Shown here: in pieces, positions 17,133 through 26,148 of the stretch | Layout of the letters: each line of letters begins with the position of its first letter | How positions within the stretch are numbered: position 1 is the stretch's first letter | Source of the DNA: Ga0077527 sp964433345 | Lineage (GTDB): Bacteria > Pseudomonadota > Gammaproteobacteria > Burkholderiales > SG8-41 | DNA: 64,000 nt | Reading direction: 5' to 3' | NCBI GenBank assembly: GCA_964433345.1 | Contig: CAYSQJ010000008.1 | Location: 1-64,000 of the forward strand | Program-made: the position numbers and the translations under genes | Notes under the pieces: generated by a model | Seen by the model: only the letters and a program-made list of their open reading frames with translations | Databases searched by the model: none | What the model was told of the DNA's origin: nothing

Positions 17133-18827
17133 CTACGACTTGGCGTGAAGCGACCTGGTGATTGCGGTCTCTAGGATAGAGGACTTGAGCGCACCATCGG
17201 TGTCATTCAAGAATTCCGGATTCGCATTGATCAGCGCCTCCAAATGAGTTAACCCTGTATCGAAGTGGGGATTCACGATGGCAGGTGTTGTTTGCAGTGC
17301 CGTAATTTCAGCTTGTAGTTGGGCAATTGGCTGGGCAAAAGAATCAGTGCCACGCCAGAGAAATGCGGCAATACGCGCGATGTGTAGTAGGCCGTTAGAA
17401 ATCAGCTTCCGGCGCAAATCTGAAATTCCCGGAACGCGACGGGCGGTTCTCGTCCAGGAATTACCAGCCTGGTATAGCAGCAGGCAAATCACATGGGGTT
17501 CGACGCTGCTCCCGCTGAAAATGTCAGCGTAATGATCAGTCCAGACTTTATATTTTCGCCGTCTAGCGTCGCCGGGTTTTTTAAGACCAATCGCAAGGAA
17601 TGCCTGCCCGACATCTTCGTTAGAAACAATCCGTTGCCCGGTAGCCAGTGTGGCACTCGCGTATTGATTGATCTTGTGTTCATAAAGAAGGTTGTAGCTT
17701 TCAAAGCGACGTTGCATGTCTTGTTGTACAGCGTCGTTAGCTTTTAGGTCTCGTGTGCTGATACGATTTTGGTTATTTGTCGTCAAGACAATTTGTGAAG
17801 CAAGCGTCGGATCTGTGGTTTCAAAAATCTTGAGGAGCACTCGCGTATCAGGTCGCAATGTTCCGTCTCTGGCGGCGTGTGCTAATGCGGTGGCGGTTTG
17901 ACATCCGTTCACGATTTGGAGGTTTCTAATTTTGACCTTCGGATTGTCTGGATCGGTAACTGGGTCACAGCTATCACAAACAATGGTCACGCCATTGTTC
18001 AGAAACCAGAACAGAAAACTGGATGAGGCGTCTGTAGCTGTTTTGAGAATATCAGCATTGACGGAACGCCCCTTTCCTAAAAAGCGCCGGATGTTTGAGT
18101 CGAATAACGCACCACCAGGATCAGTATTTACAAGATTTGCGATGTCGCGAGCCGTTGCAGTGCAGATGACCCCTTTTAGCCCTTGTGTCTGATAACGAAT
18201 CAGCGAGGGCGTATTTGCGTCGTAACGGATTGGAACATCAGCATCTATTGAGCGATTCCGTCTTTCGAGACCGTTTATTAGTGCGACCAATTCATCTGCA
18301 CCAAGAGTTTCAAATGAAAACTCAGCGAACGTTCCATTGTCATACTCGGCAAGGATGCCTTTAGCCTCTTGCTGATATTCCGTCGAAAGATCGGAAGTTA
18401 GGCCATTCGTAGCGAAGTAACAATGGACCCTAACATTTGATGGCCCAATCCCCGAAAGCACAGACCGGATATCGAAAATCCTGTCACGAAACGGCTCATT
18501 GGAAATGTTGGCGACTTCGGCCCTGGGGCGATTCAGCATCCAGTCGAGCCCATTTCGCGTAAGGATGATCGCATTCGACGAGAAACCGTTCGTAAACTTG
18601 GCGGAGATAATGAAGATATCCGCTTCACTATCACCCTCATCGATTGAAATAAGGTCAATTTGTTTGTCTTGGCTTCCGTCGACCCAATCAGCCGGATCAA
18701 GGGAATGCACACTCTGTCCTGTTACAAGAGAGTGCACAAGACGCTCAAAAGCCTGATCTGGTGGAATTCCAATGGAGGATTCAATATTTGCGACGCGGTC
18801 GGCTATCAGTTGTTGGCGTAGAGTCAT
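17133..18827 (-). CDS. AIPR-family (abortive phage infection) protein
   Basis: A 564-residue protein with the AIPR signature: FWFLNNGVTIVCDS near residue 275 and LQIVNGCQTATALA near residue 305, then NQNRISTRDLKAND. Residues 40-85 show a nuclease-like pattern, KQIDLISIDEG...IFIISAKF (D then S-A-K), consistent with a PD-(D/E)XK-related N-terminal domain. AIPR proteins are linked to phage resistance, and in several systems sit inside restriction-modification operons. Here it lies between hsdS (8 bp) and hsdR (16 bp). The mechanism is not established for this protein. Confidence 0.88.
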   Translation of the reverse strand: MTLRQQLIADRVANIESSIGIPPDQAFERLVHSLVTGQSVHSLDPADWVDGSQDKQIDLISIDEGDSEADIFIISAKFTNGFSSNAIILTRNGLDWMLNRPRAEVANISNEPFRDRIFDIRSVLSGIGPSNVRVHCYFATNGLTSDLSTEYQQEAKGILAEYDNGTFAEFSFETLGADELVALINGLERRNRSIDADVPIRYDANTPSLIRYQTQGLKGVICTATARDIANLVNTDPGGALFDSNIRRFLGKGRSVNADILKTATDASSSFLFWFLNNGVTIVCDSCDPVTDPDNPKVKIRNLQIVNGCQTATALAHAARDGTLRPDTRVLLKIFETTDPTLASQIVLTTNNQNRISTRDLKANDAVQQDMQRRFESYNLLYEHKINQYASATLATGQRIVSNEDVGQAFLAIGLKKPGDARRRKYKVWTDHYADIFSGSSVEPHVICLLLYQAGNSWTRTARRVPGISDLRRKLISNGLLHIARIAAFLWRGTDSFAQPIAQLQAEITALQTTPAIVNPHFDTGLTHLEALINANPEFLNDTDGALKSSILETAITRSLHAKS

Positions 18828-18835
18828 CGTTACTC

Positions 18836-20086
18836 CTATTCTAGGGCGACATTACCTGACAGCAGACGGGGTAGTAGGTGGTCGCGAGTGCAGCGGAGGT
18901 TTTGGATCTGGCGTTGTAGCGTATGAATCTCTGCCGCCATAGGGATAGTTACGTCGCCGAACTTCTTTAGCAACGTCGCAGAAGGAATAAGCAGATCAGC
19001 CTTCTCGAATGTCGGCGCGGTAACGGCGGGATACGCAGCGCCGGTAGCGTTGTTCGTAAGGTAGGCGACGAAATCGTCTGTGGTCGTGGCGAAGTAGAGG
19101 AACGTGAACGGAACATTCGTTGCTGTAAGTACAGCGAAACCCGTTGACGCAATAGTGTCTGGTTCGGGGTGCATCACCTGCGCATGCGAGCGGCGATTTG
19201 GGCGAACGCATGACCAGAGCACGTCCCCGTGCTGGACGATGCGGCGCGCACGACTGGGCGCGTCCGCGAAGGTGTAGGTTGTGATGCTGTCAATTCGGCC
19301 GGGGCTAACCGATGAAATGTCGATGTAGTGAAGTTCTTTTGGCGCGTTGCGCGAACTGATTTGTGCCCGGTTTACATCTGCCACCGCTGATAGCTGCTTC
19401 ACCTCCCACCCCTGCGGAATTTCACCTAAGGAGGAAGCGACACGGTGGTGGTTTTCGTGGCCGGGAAAGCGGAAGTGGACGAACCACTCGCGGTAGAGCG
19501 CGCGGGTCATAGCCTCCAGAATCTTGATGCGCCGCTGGCTGTTCTCGATGAGTTCGTCGTAGGCCGACAGGATGCCCGCGATGCGGCGCTGGATGGGGAG
19601 CGTGGGAAGGTCAATCTCGAACTCGTCCAAGAACGATTCAAAGTTGAAGTTACTGATCCCTGTTGACTGGACCTGCCATTGGACAATGCGACGATCCTGC
19701 CATGCAAGTTGGAGGTGCGCTTGCAGAAAACGCGGGTGAACTTTGGTTTGATCCGGCGAGATACGTTTGCAAAATGAAGCTGGTATGACTTGGCTATCAA
19801 AACGAGCGAGTTTCTCGGCGTTCAGCAAGAGACTTCTACCAACCGGTTGATCCTTGCTTCCTCCTGATACTTCAAATACGATGTCACCTGGTGAGAGTAC
19901 CCGTGAAAGAACATTGCTCACGGCGTGATACCTAAAAGGCACACTCTCTGCCTGCCCTTGCTGAACTGCATCAATGTCCGTGCCACGGATGACTCGAGCT
20001 GGTACAACATGCTTGGCATCTGGGGCCTCCTTGCCCCACCCGCCACCGATGTAGCCAGCAATAACTCCCCGAACCGGTGTTGGCAT
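18836..20086 (-). CDS. hsdS: Type I restriction-modification specificity subunit
   Basis: A 416-residue HsdS with two target-recognition domains joined by conserved helices. The central spacer is IQRRIAGILSAYDELIENSQRRIKILE near residue 165, and the second lies at the C-terminus (LQRQIQNLRCTRDHLLPRLLSG). The second TRD opens with GEIPQGWEVKQLSAVADV, the usual form. Its ATG overlaps the hsdM stop by one base (TAATG). It determines the bipartite DNA recognition sequence, which cannot be predicted from here. Confidence 0.95.
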   Translation of the reverse strand: MPTPVRGVIAGYIGGGWGKEAPDAKHVVPARVIRGTDIDAVQQGQAESVPFRYHAVSNVLSRVLSPGDIVFEVSGGSKDQPVGRSLLLNAEKLARFDSQVIPASFCKRISPDQTKVHPRFLQAHLQLAWQDRRIVQWQVQSTGISNFNFESFLDEFEIDLPTLPIQRRIAGILSAYDELIENSQRRIKILEAMTRALYREWFVHFRFPGHENHHRVASSLGEIPQGWEVKQLSAVADVNRAQISSRNAPKELHYIDISSVSPGRIDSITTYTFADAPSRARRIVQHGDVLWSCVRPNRRSHAQVMHPEPDTIASTGFAVLTATNVPFTFLYFATTTDDFVAYLTNNATGAAYPAVTAPTFEKADLLIPSATLLKKFGDVTIPMAAEIHTLQRQIQNLRCTRDHLLPRLLSGNVALE

Positions 20087-21705
20087 TACGACTCCAAAAT
20101 CCCCGCCACATTCGCGGCGATGGTCTGCTCTAGTTCCCGTGCCTTGGTGTTCAGCGATTCCAGTTCCTCGTTAAGGATTTCGAGTTGTTCTTTAAAGTCC
20201 TCGTCGCTCACGTCCTCACCCGGAGCGACGCCGACGTAGCGGCCGGGGTTGAGAGACCAGTCCTGGGCTTCTATTTCCTTAAGCGTTGCTGCCTTGCATA
20301 GTCCGGGCACGTCGGCATAGGCAGGCTTTTTGCCAAAAACTTCCTTTAGTTTGGAGGCCGTTTCGTCAGCGCCGACAGTCAGGTCGAGTGCCTCGCCGCG
20401 ATACAGGCGCACCAAGTTGGCGATGAAGCAGATCTGCGCCGGAGTCCAGTCGCGGTGAGCGCGATCCACCTGACGGTAGATGTGGCGGGCGTCGATGAAC
20501 AGCACCGTGTCGGCGCGCTTCGATTTGGCTTTGCCCCGGTCTAGGAACCACAGCGTGCAGGGCAGCGCGACGGTGTAGAACATGTTGGGGCCGACGGCCA
20601 CCATCACATCAACCGCACGCGCCTCGATCAGCTTCTTCCGCAGCTCCTGCTCGCTGGAGCGGGCGTCGGAGGCCGAGTTGGCCATGACGAAGCCGGCGCG
20701 GCCTTTGGCATTGAGTGCCGAGTAGAAGAGCTGAATCCAAAGGTAATTTGCGTTGTCAGAGCGTGGCAGGCCGAAGGGGAAGCGGCGACCGGTGCCAACC
20801 ATATCCTTGAGTCGTTCCTTGTCTACCGCATTGACGTTGAAGGGTGGATTGGCAAGGACGAAGTCGAACTGGGCGGTGGCATTGTGCGGGTCATCGTAGT
20901 AACTATTGATGTTGCCGCCGTGCTTGATGTCGCCTTCCAGTCCATGCACGGCGAGGTTGAGGCGGCACAGGCGGCCGGTTTCGTCGGTCTTTTCAACGCC
21001 GCAGATGGCGAGTTCGGCGGCTGGGTTCTTCTGGTGCTCGGCAACAAAGCGCGCCGACTGCACGAACATGCCGCCGGAGCCGCAGGCGGGGTCGAGGATA
21101 CGGCCGTGGAAAGGTTCGATGATCTCGGCCAGCAGCTTGACGATGCTGCTCGGCGTGTAGAACTCGCCACCGCCCTGCCCCTCGGACATAGCGAACTCGC
21201 CGAGGAAGTATTCATAAATCCGGCCGAAAGCGTCGTAGTCGAGGGTCGCCGGGATTTCTGACAACTTTTTCAGCAGTTCCTTGAGCAAGGTGCTGGTGAA
21301 CAGGTTGTAGGTTTTGGGCAGCACCCCGGCGAGGGTTGGGTTGTGCTTTTCGATCTCGCGCATCGCGGCGTTGACCTTGGCGCCGATATCGGAGGCTTCC
21401 GGTAGCGTCAGCAGGTAGTCATAACGCGCCTCCGGACTCAGGTAGAGGATGCCGTCGGCGTGGTAGGCCGCGGGATCATCGACTCGGCTGCCACGCCTGG
21501 ATGACGCGCTGTCACCTTCGAGTTTGCTGCGCTGAATCGCAAAGCGAACCTCGGCAAAACGCAGGAAGATCAGACCAAGGATGGGGCCGGAGTATTCCTG
21601 GGCCTTAAGGCCGGAATTGGCGCGAAACTGGTCGGCGGCGTCCCATAGGCGCTTTTCGAGCGAGGTGGAGGCGGCGTCTTTTTCGGAGGGGGCTACCCAA
21701 TGCAT
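20086..21705 (-). CDS. hsdM: Type I DNA methyltransferase subunit
   Basis: A 539-residue N6-adenine methyltransferase. The N-terminal helical domain (LEKRLWDAADQFRANSGL) precedes the SAM motif ILDPACGSGGMFVQSARF and the catalytic NPPF (FVLANPPFNVN). The ATG at 21705 is preceded by AGGGA. It is the first gene of the operon hsdM-hsdS-AIPR-hsdR and two further genes. The 264 bp before it separates it from a divergent gene and holds the promoter region. Confidence 0.96.
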   Translation of the reverse strand: MHWVAPSEKDAASTSLEKRLWDAADQFRANSGLKAQEYSGPILGLIFLRFAEVRFAIQRSKLEGDSASSRRGSRVDDPAAYHADGILYLSPEARYDYLLTLPEASDIGAKVNAAMREIEKHNPTLAGVLPKTYNLFTSTLLKELLKKLSEIPATLDYDAFGRIYEYFLGEFAMSEGQGGGEFYTPSSIVKLLAEIIEPFHGRILDPACGSGGMFVQSARFVAEHQKNPAAELAICGVEKTDETGRLCRLNLAVHGLEGDIKHGGNINSYYDDPHNATAQFDFVLANPPFNVNAVDKERLKDMVGTGRRFPFGLPRSDNANYLWIQLFYSALNAKGRAGFVMANSASDARSSEQELRKKLIEARAVDVMVAVGPNMFYTVALPCTLWFLDRGKAKSKRADTVLFIDARHIYRQVDRAHRDWTPAQICFIANLVRLYRGEALDLTVGADETASKLKEVFGKKPAYADVPGLCKAATLKEIEAQDWSLNPGRYVGVAPGEDVSDEDFKEQLEILNEELESLNTKARELEQTIAANVAGILES

Positions 21706-21969
21706 ACGATTCCCTGTGTTTGTTGCGTTGTTTTACTGCCCGGCACGACTTTCGTCGGGGGCGTTTTGCGATCTCGAGCGGTCAGGAATGGTGTTGCGAC
21801 TTGCGATGCTGCCATACCCCAATCCACAACGGAAGATAGCGACTCATTTTGATGCTACTTGGATATTACCGGTTATTATTTTGCGAAAATTTAACCAAAA
21901 TGCCCCCAATGCCTCAAAGCATTTCTTTTTTGTCAGTCCTCTGTTTGTGAAACGAACCTTGAGGTCAGC

Positions 21970-22710
21970 ATGAAATTCCCTAATTGGGCGCCAAAATATC
22001 TTACGGAGTTTCACCGAAGCTACCTAGAGAATGGAAATCTGGCTGCCCAAGGTCGGCACCTAGCCGGCCATGGAATGAATGCCAAAGAATCCGACCAAAT
22101 TTTGCTTCGTATGTTGAGCGACGGCAGGATGGAAAAGGTATGGCGATCTCTCGGAAAACGCTTTGAGCGCCGTAACCCGGATTACCAACACTATCGATTT
22201 GTCTTTGAATGTTTCATGGGGGTGAGCCATTGGAGGCACTCGCCAAAACTTACAACAAAGCAGCGACGCCTTCTCGCCAACCGCATCAAGAAATACGTTT
22301 CGGATCTGAGCCAATCATTGAGCGAGATTGGGTATGACGGAAATCCCCTATTCAGTCACATTCTGGCGGATAGACCGATAGATCGACATCTAGCCTACTT
22401 TCTTGATCAGATCGAACACTATTCCAAAAATGAGGTTGCCCAAACACAGATACCCGTTGCACTTCCTCCAATGCATTGGTTTTTAACAGCCTTATGTGCC
22501 GATATTGATTCCTTGATTTCAGAGCGGCTTTTGGTAACAAAACCAAAGTCTAAAAATGCAGCTCTGCACTTTCTTATTCGGCGGTTAAATCGGTATTTTG
22601 TGAGCAAATTTGGGCAACCTTTGCATGATTTGGTTGCAGCAACTTCTAGTGTTGTACTTGATTTGGATGATGTTGATCCTGACTTGGTTAGAAAACTAAC
22701 GAAGCGTTAA
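21970..22710 (+). CDS. Unrecognised island protein, divergent to hsdM
   Basis: A 246-residue protein starting MKFPNWAPKYLTEFHRSYLE. It is basic and mostly helical, with a C-terminal acidic stretch (VVLDLDDVDPDLVRKL). I recognise no catalytic or binding motif. It is transcribed away from hsdM and followed 140 bp later by an AlpA gene, so it may belong to the neighbouring P4-like segment rather than to the restriction operon. Codon use is AT-richer than the chromosome. Confidence 0.7.
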   Translation: MKFPNWAPKYLTEFHRSYLENGNLAAQGRHLAGHGMNAKESDQILLRMLSDGRMEKVWRSLGKRFERRNPDYQHYRFVFECFMGVSHWRHSPKLTTKQRRLLANRIKKYVSDLSQSLSEIGYDGNPLFSHILADRPIDRHLAYFLDQIEHYSKNEVAQTQIPVALPPMHWFLTALCADIDSLISERLLVTKPKSKNAALHFLIRRLNRYFVSKFGQPLHDLVAATSSVVLDLDDVDPDLVRKLTKR

Positions 22711-22850
22711 AACGGAACATTTTCGTAGCAAGGAGACTGGAATCTTCCCCGGTCTTTATCGTGATACTCGCGGCATTTCTCCTCCTCACGCATGTCTTTA
22801 CTGATCCGCGAATATTCAGTCATGTTTATCAATGCGGAATAGGGGTCAAC

Positions 22851-23039
22851 ATGACTAGGAAGATAGTGAGGTTACCGGCAGTCAAATCGCTTACCGGGCT
22901 TTCCCGAAGCACAATTTACTTGTGGATTGAGGAAAAGGTGTTCCCTGCGCCTATCTCTCTTGGCCCTCGTGCCGTGGGATGGATTGAATCTGAAATTCTA
23001 GACTGGATCGAGCAGCGGATTAAGAAAAGCCGTGGATGA
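22851..23039 (+). CDS. AlpA-family regulator
   Basis: A 62-residue helix-turn-helix protein starting at ATG 22851 (MTRKIVRLPAVKSLTGLS). It carries SRSTIYLWIEEKVFPAPI and the family signature SLGPRAVGWIESEILDWI. It is a paralogue of the protein at 9815-10039. An upstream start at 22761 would add a hydrophobic stretch not found in the family. It precedes two or three small genes typical of P4-like elements. Confidence 0.88.
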   Translation: MTRKIVRLPAVKSLTGLSRSTIYLWIEEKVFPAPISLGPRAVGWIESEILDWIEQRIKKSRG

Positions 23040-23072
23040 TCACGGCCCAATGGCTTGGTAGGGCATCCGGTA

Positions 23073-23561
23073 ATGCGCACCCTTGAGAAATCAAAAGGCA
23101 GAGCCAGCCATGGAAACTTTATCGGCATTCCAAGAAAAGTTGCAGATAGCCAAGCATTTATCAGTTTGCCAAGTTGGACGCGAGCCCTGTACGTGGATCT
23201 TCGCCGGCAACACAACGGCCGAAATAACGGTGACATTTGCGCGGCCGATGGGATTCTGCGGCCCTATGGCTGGGCTCACTCCACAATCCATAAGGGGCTC
23301 AAATTACTTCAATTGCACGGATTAATTGAGCAAACCCGTAAAGGAGGCATTGCGTCGATGAGCAAGATTCCCTCCCTCTATGCGTTTACTGATATTCCCG
23401 TCGTCCCCAACCCGGCCAAAGGCATTCGATTTGCACAGGCATCCTGGGCCTATCGAGAATTTGTGCCGACAAAACCGCAACCGAAGTCGAATTTCAAAAC
23501 AAAAGTACATCACATGAACGAGAAAGTGCATGGGATAGACGTATCGACGAATATTCGGTGA
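23073..23561 (+). CDS. Putative winged-helix protein of P4-like element
   Basis: A 162-residue protein starting at ATG 23073 (MRTLEKSKGRASHGNF). The segment IGIPRKVADSQAFISLPSW, then YGWAHSTIHKGLKLLQLHGLIEQTRKGG, reads as a winged helix-turn-helix of the kind found in replication or regulatory proteins of AlpA-containing islands. It follows the AlpA gene by 33 bp. The C-terminus is basic and disordered. Exact role unknown. Confidence 0.65.
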   Translation: MRTLEKSKGRASHGNFIGIPRKVADSQAFISLPSWTRALYVDLRRQHNGRNNGDICAADGILRPYGWAHSTIHKGLKLLQLHGLIEQTRKGGIASMSKIPSLYAFTDIPVVPNPAKGIRFAQASWAYREFVPTKPQPKSNFKTKVHHMNEKVHGIDVSTNIR

Positions 23562-23800
23562 GTTTTCAGCCGCCAAAGGTCCACTGCATGCACTTTTGAT
23601 TTGAACAAAATAACGGGGTTAAGCCATTGTTCAATATCGAAATTCAGGGATTTACATCGAATTCCAAGGCTTCCGGGGCAAAAGTGCACGCCATGGACAT
23701 CCTTATAACTTACCAAGGGGTGTGTTTTTTGATGAGGATTTATGCATCGCGGTCATATCGACAAAAGGTCCGTGGCCTTGCAGGAAGATGAGGGTTTGTA

Positions 23801-23986
23801 ATGCGCGTGAGACGCAGAATTCACAATTGGCGCGACGCTTCAATTGAAAACTCGATGAGCATTTCTTATGGCACGGATACTCCCGGGTTTTATTTGGATC
23901 GGGAGTTTTCTGACCAGTACGCGCGCGCGTACGTGCGCGTTACGGGGTTCGTGCCTCAGTTCCAAAAATATAGGGCAAACGAATGA
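23801..23986 (+). CDS. Small hypothetical protein
   Basis: A 61-residue frame starting ATG at 23801 with AGGAAGATGAGGG upstream, a good ribosome-binding region. It overlaps the next gene in ATGA, which supports translation. The sequence (GTDTPGFYLDREFSDQYARAYVRV) has no recognised domain. About 240 bp before it, after the winged-helix gene, is non-coding as far as I can see. Confidence 0.5.
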   Translation: MRVRRRIHNWRDASIENSMSISYGTDTPGFYLDREFSDQYARAYVRVTGFVPQFQKYRANE

Positions 23987-24354
23987 GAAAAAATCCGAAA
24001 CAATCTGATGATGCGAACCGGAAATTCGGCACACCTGAAATGCGGAAAAGGCTGAAAAAGTTCTACGCTGACTTTGCAGATTGGCAAGCGAGAAGTGAGC
24101 TTTTCGAGCAGGAAACCGGCAGATTTTGGACGGAATTTCCCGAGCCTAGCCCGACTTACCCGAAGGATTTGAGCGGCATGCTTTGCGGGGCCAAAAACCG
24201 TAAGGGGCTACCCTGCAAGATCAGCGACATTTTTAGCAACGGCCGATGCAAGTTTCACGGTGGCGCGAGCACCGGCCCCAAAACCAAGCGCGGAAAGCGA
24301 AAGTCAGCAAAGAACGGGTTTGGTAAACCGCGGGGGATTGATCTGGCAAAGTGA
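23983..24354 (+). CDS. HGG-motif (HGGxSTGPKT) protein
   Basis: A 123-residue protein with a zinc-finger-like arrangement: MLCGAKNRKGLPCKI, then NGRCKFHGGASTGPKT. This CGA...C...C-x-HGG-x-STGPKT motif recurs in small proteins of phages and integrative elements; its function is not established. The N-terminal half is charged and helical. It is coupled to the upstream 61-residue frame by a 4-bp overlap and is the last gene of the small plus-strand cluster. Confidence 0.75.
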   Translation: MRKNPKQSDDANRKFGTPEMRKRLKKFYADFADWQARSELFEQETGRFWTEFPEPSPTYPKDLSGMLCGAKNRKGLPCKISDIFSNGRCKFHGGASTGPKTKRGKRKSAKNGFGKPRGIDLAK

Positions 24355-24471
24355 CTGCCAAGACGAGCATAGGCATTGGGCTGACTGGGAGGCTTGATAA
24401 AACCCGATTCGCACGAACCCCTTGGACTGTTGAAAGATGTAAAGGTTTTTGAGTGTTGGTGCTACAGCGGA

Positions 24472-24536
24472 ATGTCGCACCATGTCGCACTTTTCTAGCG
24501 GTGCACCAGCCGTAATAATGTCCGGGGATGTCCGGG
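24472..24536. repeat. Two short direct-repeat pairs in an intergenic region
   Basis: ATGTCGCAC occurs at 24472 and 24482, and ATGTCCGGG at 24518 and 24528. Both pairs have exactly 10-bp spacing. They lie in the 262-bp gap between the P4-like gene cluster and the minus-strand operon that begins at 24617. They may mark the end of an older element, but no integrase is nearby. Confidence 0.4.
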
Positions 24537-24616
24537 TTTGAAGGCACGAACTCGGAACCTTTTTCCCAAGTTTGAGCCGTTGCGGAGGCTCGGCAAGCAA
24601 GGCTGATTGGTCAAGG

Positions 24617-25198
24617 TTACGGGTCCCAGCTCGCGGCTTCGCGCTCCCAGTCGATGGCCCGAATTTGATCCAGAATGTACGGATCGGCGGGCAGCCCCCA
24701 CTCCTCCTGAAACCAGATCACCATCAGCGATGAAAAAGTCTCTTTGGGGTTTGACTCAAGGGCCGAAGAACTGAATTCCGCAACGGATGCGATCGGGGGC
24801 AAGGCGCGTAGCTGGTCCACAGCCGCCTCACGATGCCGCTGGTATTCAAACTCTCGAAACAGGGGCTGCAGCATCAGGGTCGGCAGGTTCGGGGATATCA
24901 CCCGTTTCGCTTCCTTCAGCGCCTCGGCAGCAAACCGGGCGGTATCGGATGGAATCCCGGCCAGCATGCCCGCGTAGATATTGAACTGGTGGAATTCGCG
25001 CAGGCTGATGCTCCGGCCGGATTGCAGTGTGATGCTCCAGGGCTCAGCAGTCGCCGGATGCTGCTTGACCAGCCAAGGTGCGGCGGGCGCACTGTTCCAG
25101 TCAAACCGGATGAACGGCCTGATCTCATCCAAAGGATCCGGCTCGTCCCGATCATCATCGATTTGACCGAGTAGCCTACTGACACTGATATCGTCCAT
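24617..25198 (-). CDS. Hypothetical protein, last gene of minus-strand operon
   Basis: A 193-residue acidic protein starting MDDISVSRLLGQIDDDRDEP. It has a strong AAGGAG site that overlaps the stop codon of the preceding gene, so coupling is likely. Helical middle region (SLREFHQFNIYAGMLAG, FAAEALKEAKRVI). I recognise no family. It ends in an island operon with toxin-antitoxin-like genes at its head. Confidence 0.65.
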   Translation of the reverse strand: MDDISVSRLLGQIDDDRDEPDPLDEIRPFIRFDWNSAPAAPWLVKQHPATAEPWSITLQSGRSISLREFHQFNIYAGMLAGIPSDTARFAAEALKEAKRVISPNLPTLMLQPLFREFEYQRHREAAVDQLRALPPIASVAEFSSSALESNPKETFSSLMVIWFQEEWGLPADPYILDQIRAIDWEREAASWDP

Positions 25199-25202
25199 CG
25201 GC

Positions 25203-25451
25203 CTACTCCTTCAAATACGTCGGTGGCGGAGTCCATGTTCCCTGATTCTCGGGGCCCGCCGTGGTGGATATCCTCTCCTCCGTCCCTGGATATGGAGAAT
25301 CTCGGGAGCGGAATTTCAGATGCCGCGCGAGAATCTTGCTCGCGACGTCCAGCACGTTCGCGCGCGCTGCAGGCGACAGATTTTGCAGCTTGGTCACCGT
25401 CTCTGGACTCAGCAATGGGGGCTGCGAATCGGGCTTGTCAGTATGATTCAT
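25203..25451 (-). CDS. Small hypothetical protein
   Basis: An 82-residue protein (MNHTDKPDSQPPLLSPETVTKLQ), with one helical segment (LSPAARANVLDVASKILARHL) and a disordered proline-rich tail. It sits 4 bp before the 24617 gene's start and carries that gene's ribosome-binding site in its last codons. No recognised family. Confidence 0.6.
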   Translation of the reverse strand: MNHTDKPDSQPPLLSPETVTKLQNLSPAARANVLDVASKILARHLKFRSRDSPYPGTEERISTTAGPENQGTWTPPPTYLKE

Positions 25452-25523
25452 GCCGCACCCCGTGTCATGTGACTGTGTCTGTGGTTGCCGTGATACACCA
25501 GATCGAATTGGCTATCTGTCGGA

Positions 25524-26111
25524 TCAATTATTGATTTCACCTGATCGTCGATTGATCGAAACAATGCAATCCACAATTGTTTCAAGTGCGATTCTAACTC
25601 TGGCGTCTTCAAGAAGTTTCTCTGCCCAAGCGTCTTTACTTCCGCCGACCGCTCGCAGCAGCTGAAATAATCTCCGCAATTCACTTCCGCCGGGCGAGTA
25701 AAACTCCACCCCCATTGCACTCAGTGTTTGGAATAAAAATCGAAGATGCGCCCCAGCATCAGAAAAAAACTCCGGTGAGTTGATAATCTTCGAAAGTTGC
25801 GCATATGACATTTTTCCAATTTCTGGCCATTTTTTTCGTGCTGGAGCTCTATTCACCACGAACCATCGAAAGTAAATCTGCTCCAGTGTCTCTCGAAGTC
25901 CTTGGGATCTCTGGCATTCAGCTGCATAGTGTGTTTTATTGCGAAACGCCTCAATTCTGTAGGCTATTGCAGCCTCTTGGAAAGCCCGAGCAGCATCAGC
26001 AGTATTATTCTTCTCCAAGCATGCTTCGCCAAGCTTCATAAGCGATGCCATCGCTTCAAAATCGCCTTTTACGGCGGCCTTGGTCAGCTGATCAAATTCC
26101 TCTGGTGTCAT
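25524..26111 (-). CDS. Hypothetical protein with TPR-like repeat
   Basis: A 195-residue protein. I chose the ATG at 26111 (MTPEEFDQLTKAAVKGD) with GAGG upstream; a longer frame reaches 26213 but overlaps the preceding gene. Residues 10-55 (ASLMKLGEACLEKNNTADAARAFQEAAIAYRIEA) read as a helical repeat like a TPR. The C-terminus is helical (ALETIVDCIVSINRR). No function assigned. The 70 bp between its stop and the next gene could be coding only in another frame. Confidence 0.6.
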   Translation of the reverse strand: MTPEEFDQLTKAAVKGDFEAMASLMKLGEACLEKNNTADAARAFQEAAIAYRIEAFRNKTHYAAECQRSQGLRETLEQIYFRWFVVNRAPARKKWPEIGKMSYAQLSKIINSPEFFSDAGAHLRFLFQTLSAMGVEFYSPGGSELRRLFQLLRAVGGSKDAWAEKLLEDARVRIALETIVDCIVSINRRSGEINN

Positions 26112-26148
26112 AGTCTTGACCTCAAATAAATGGTTTATCTGGCAACCA

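Noticed and set aside
23562..23800. Possible CRISPR or regulatory RNA in the gap after the winged-helix gene
   Set aside because: No regularly spaced repeats or strong hairpins are visible.
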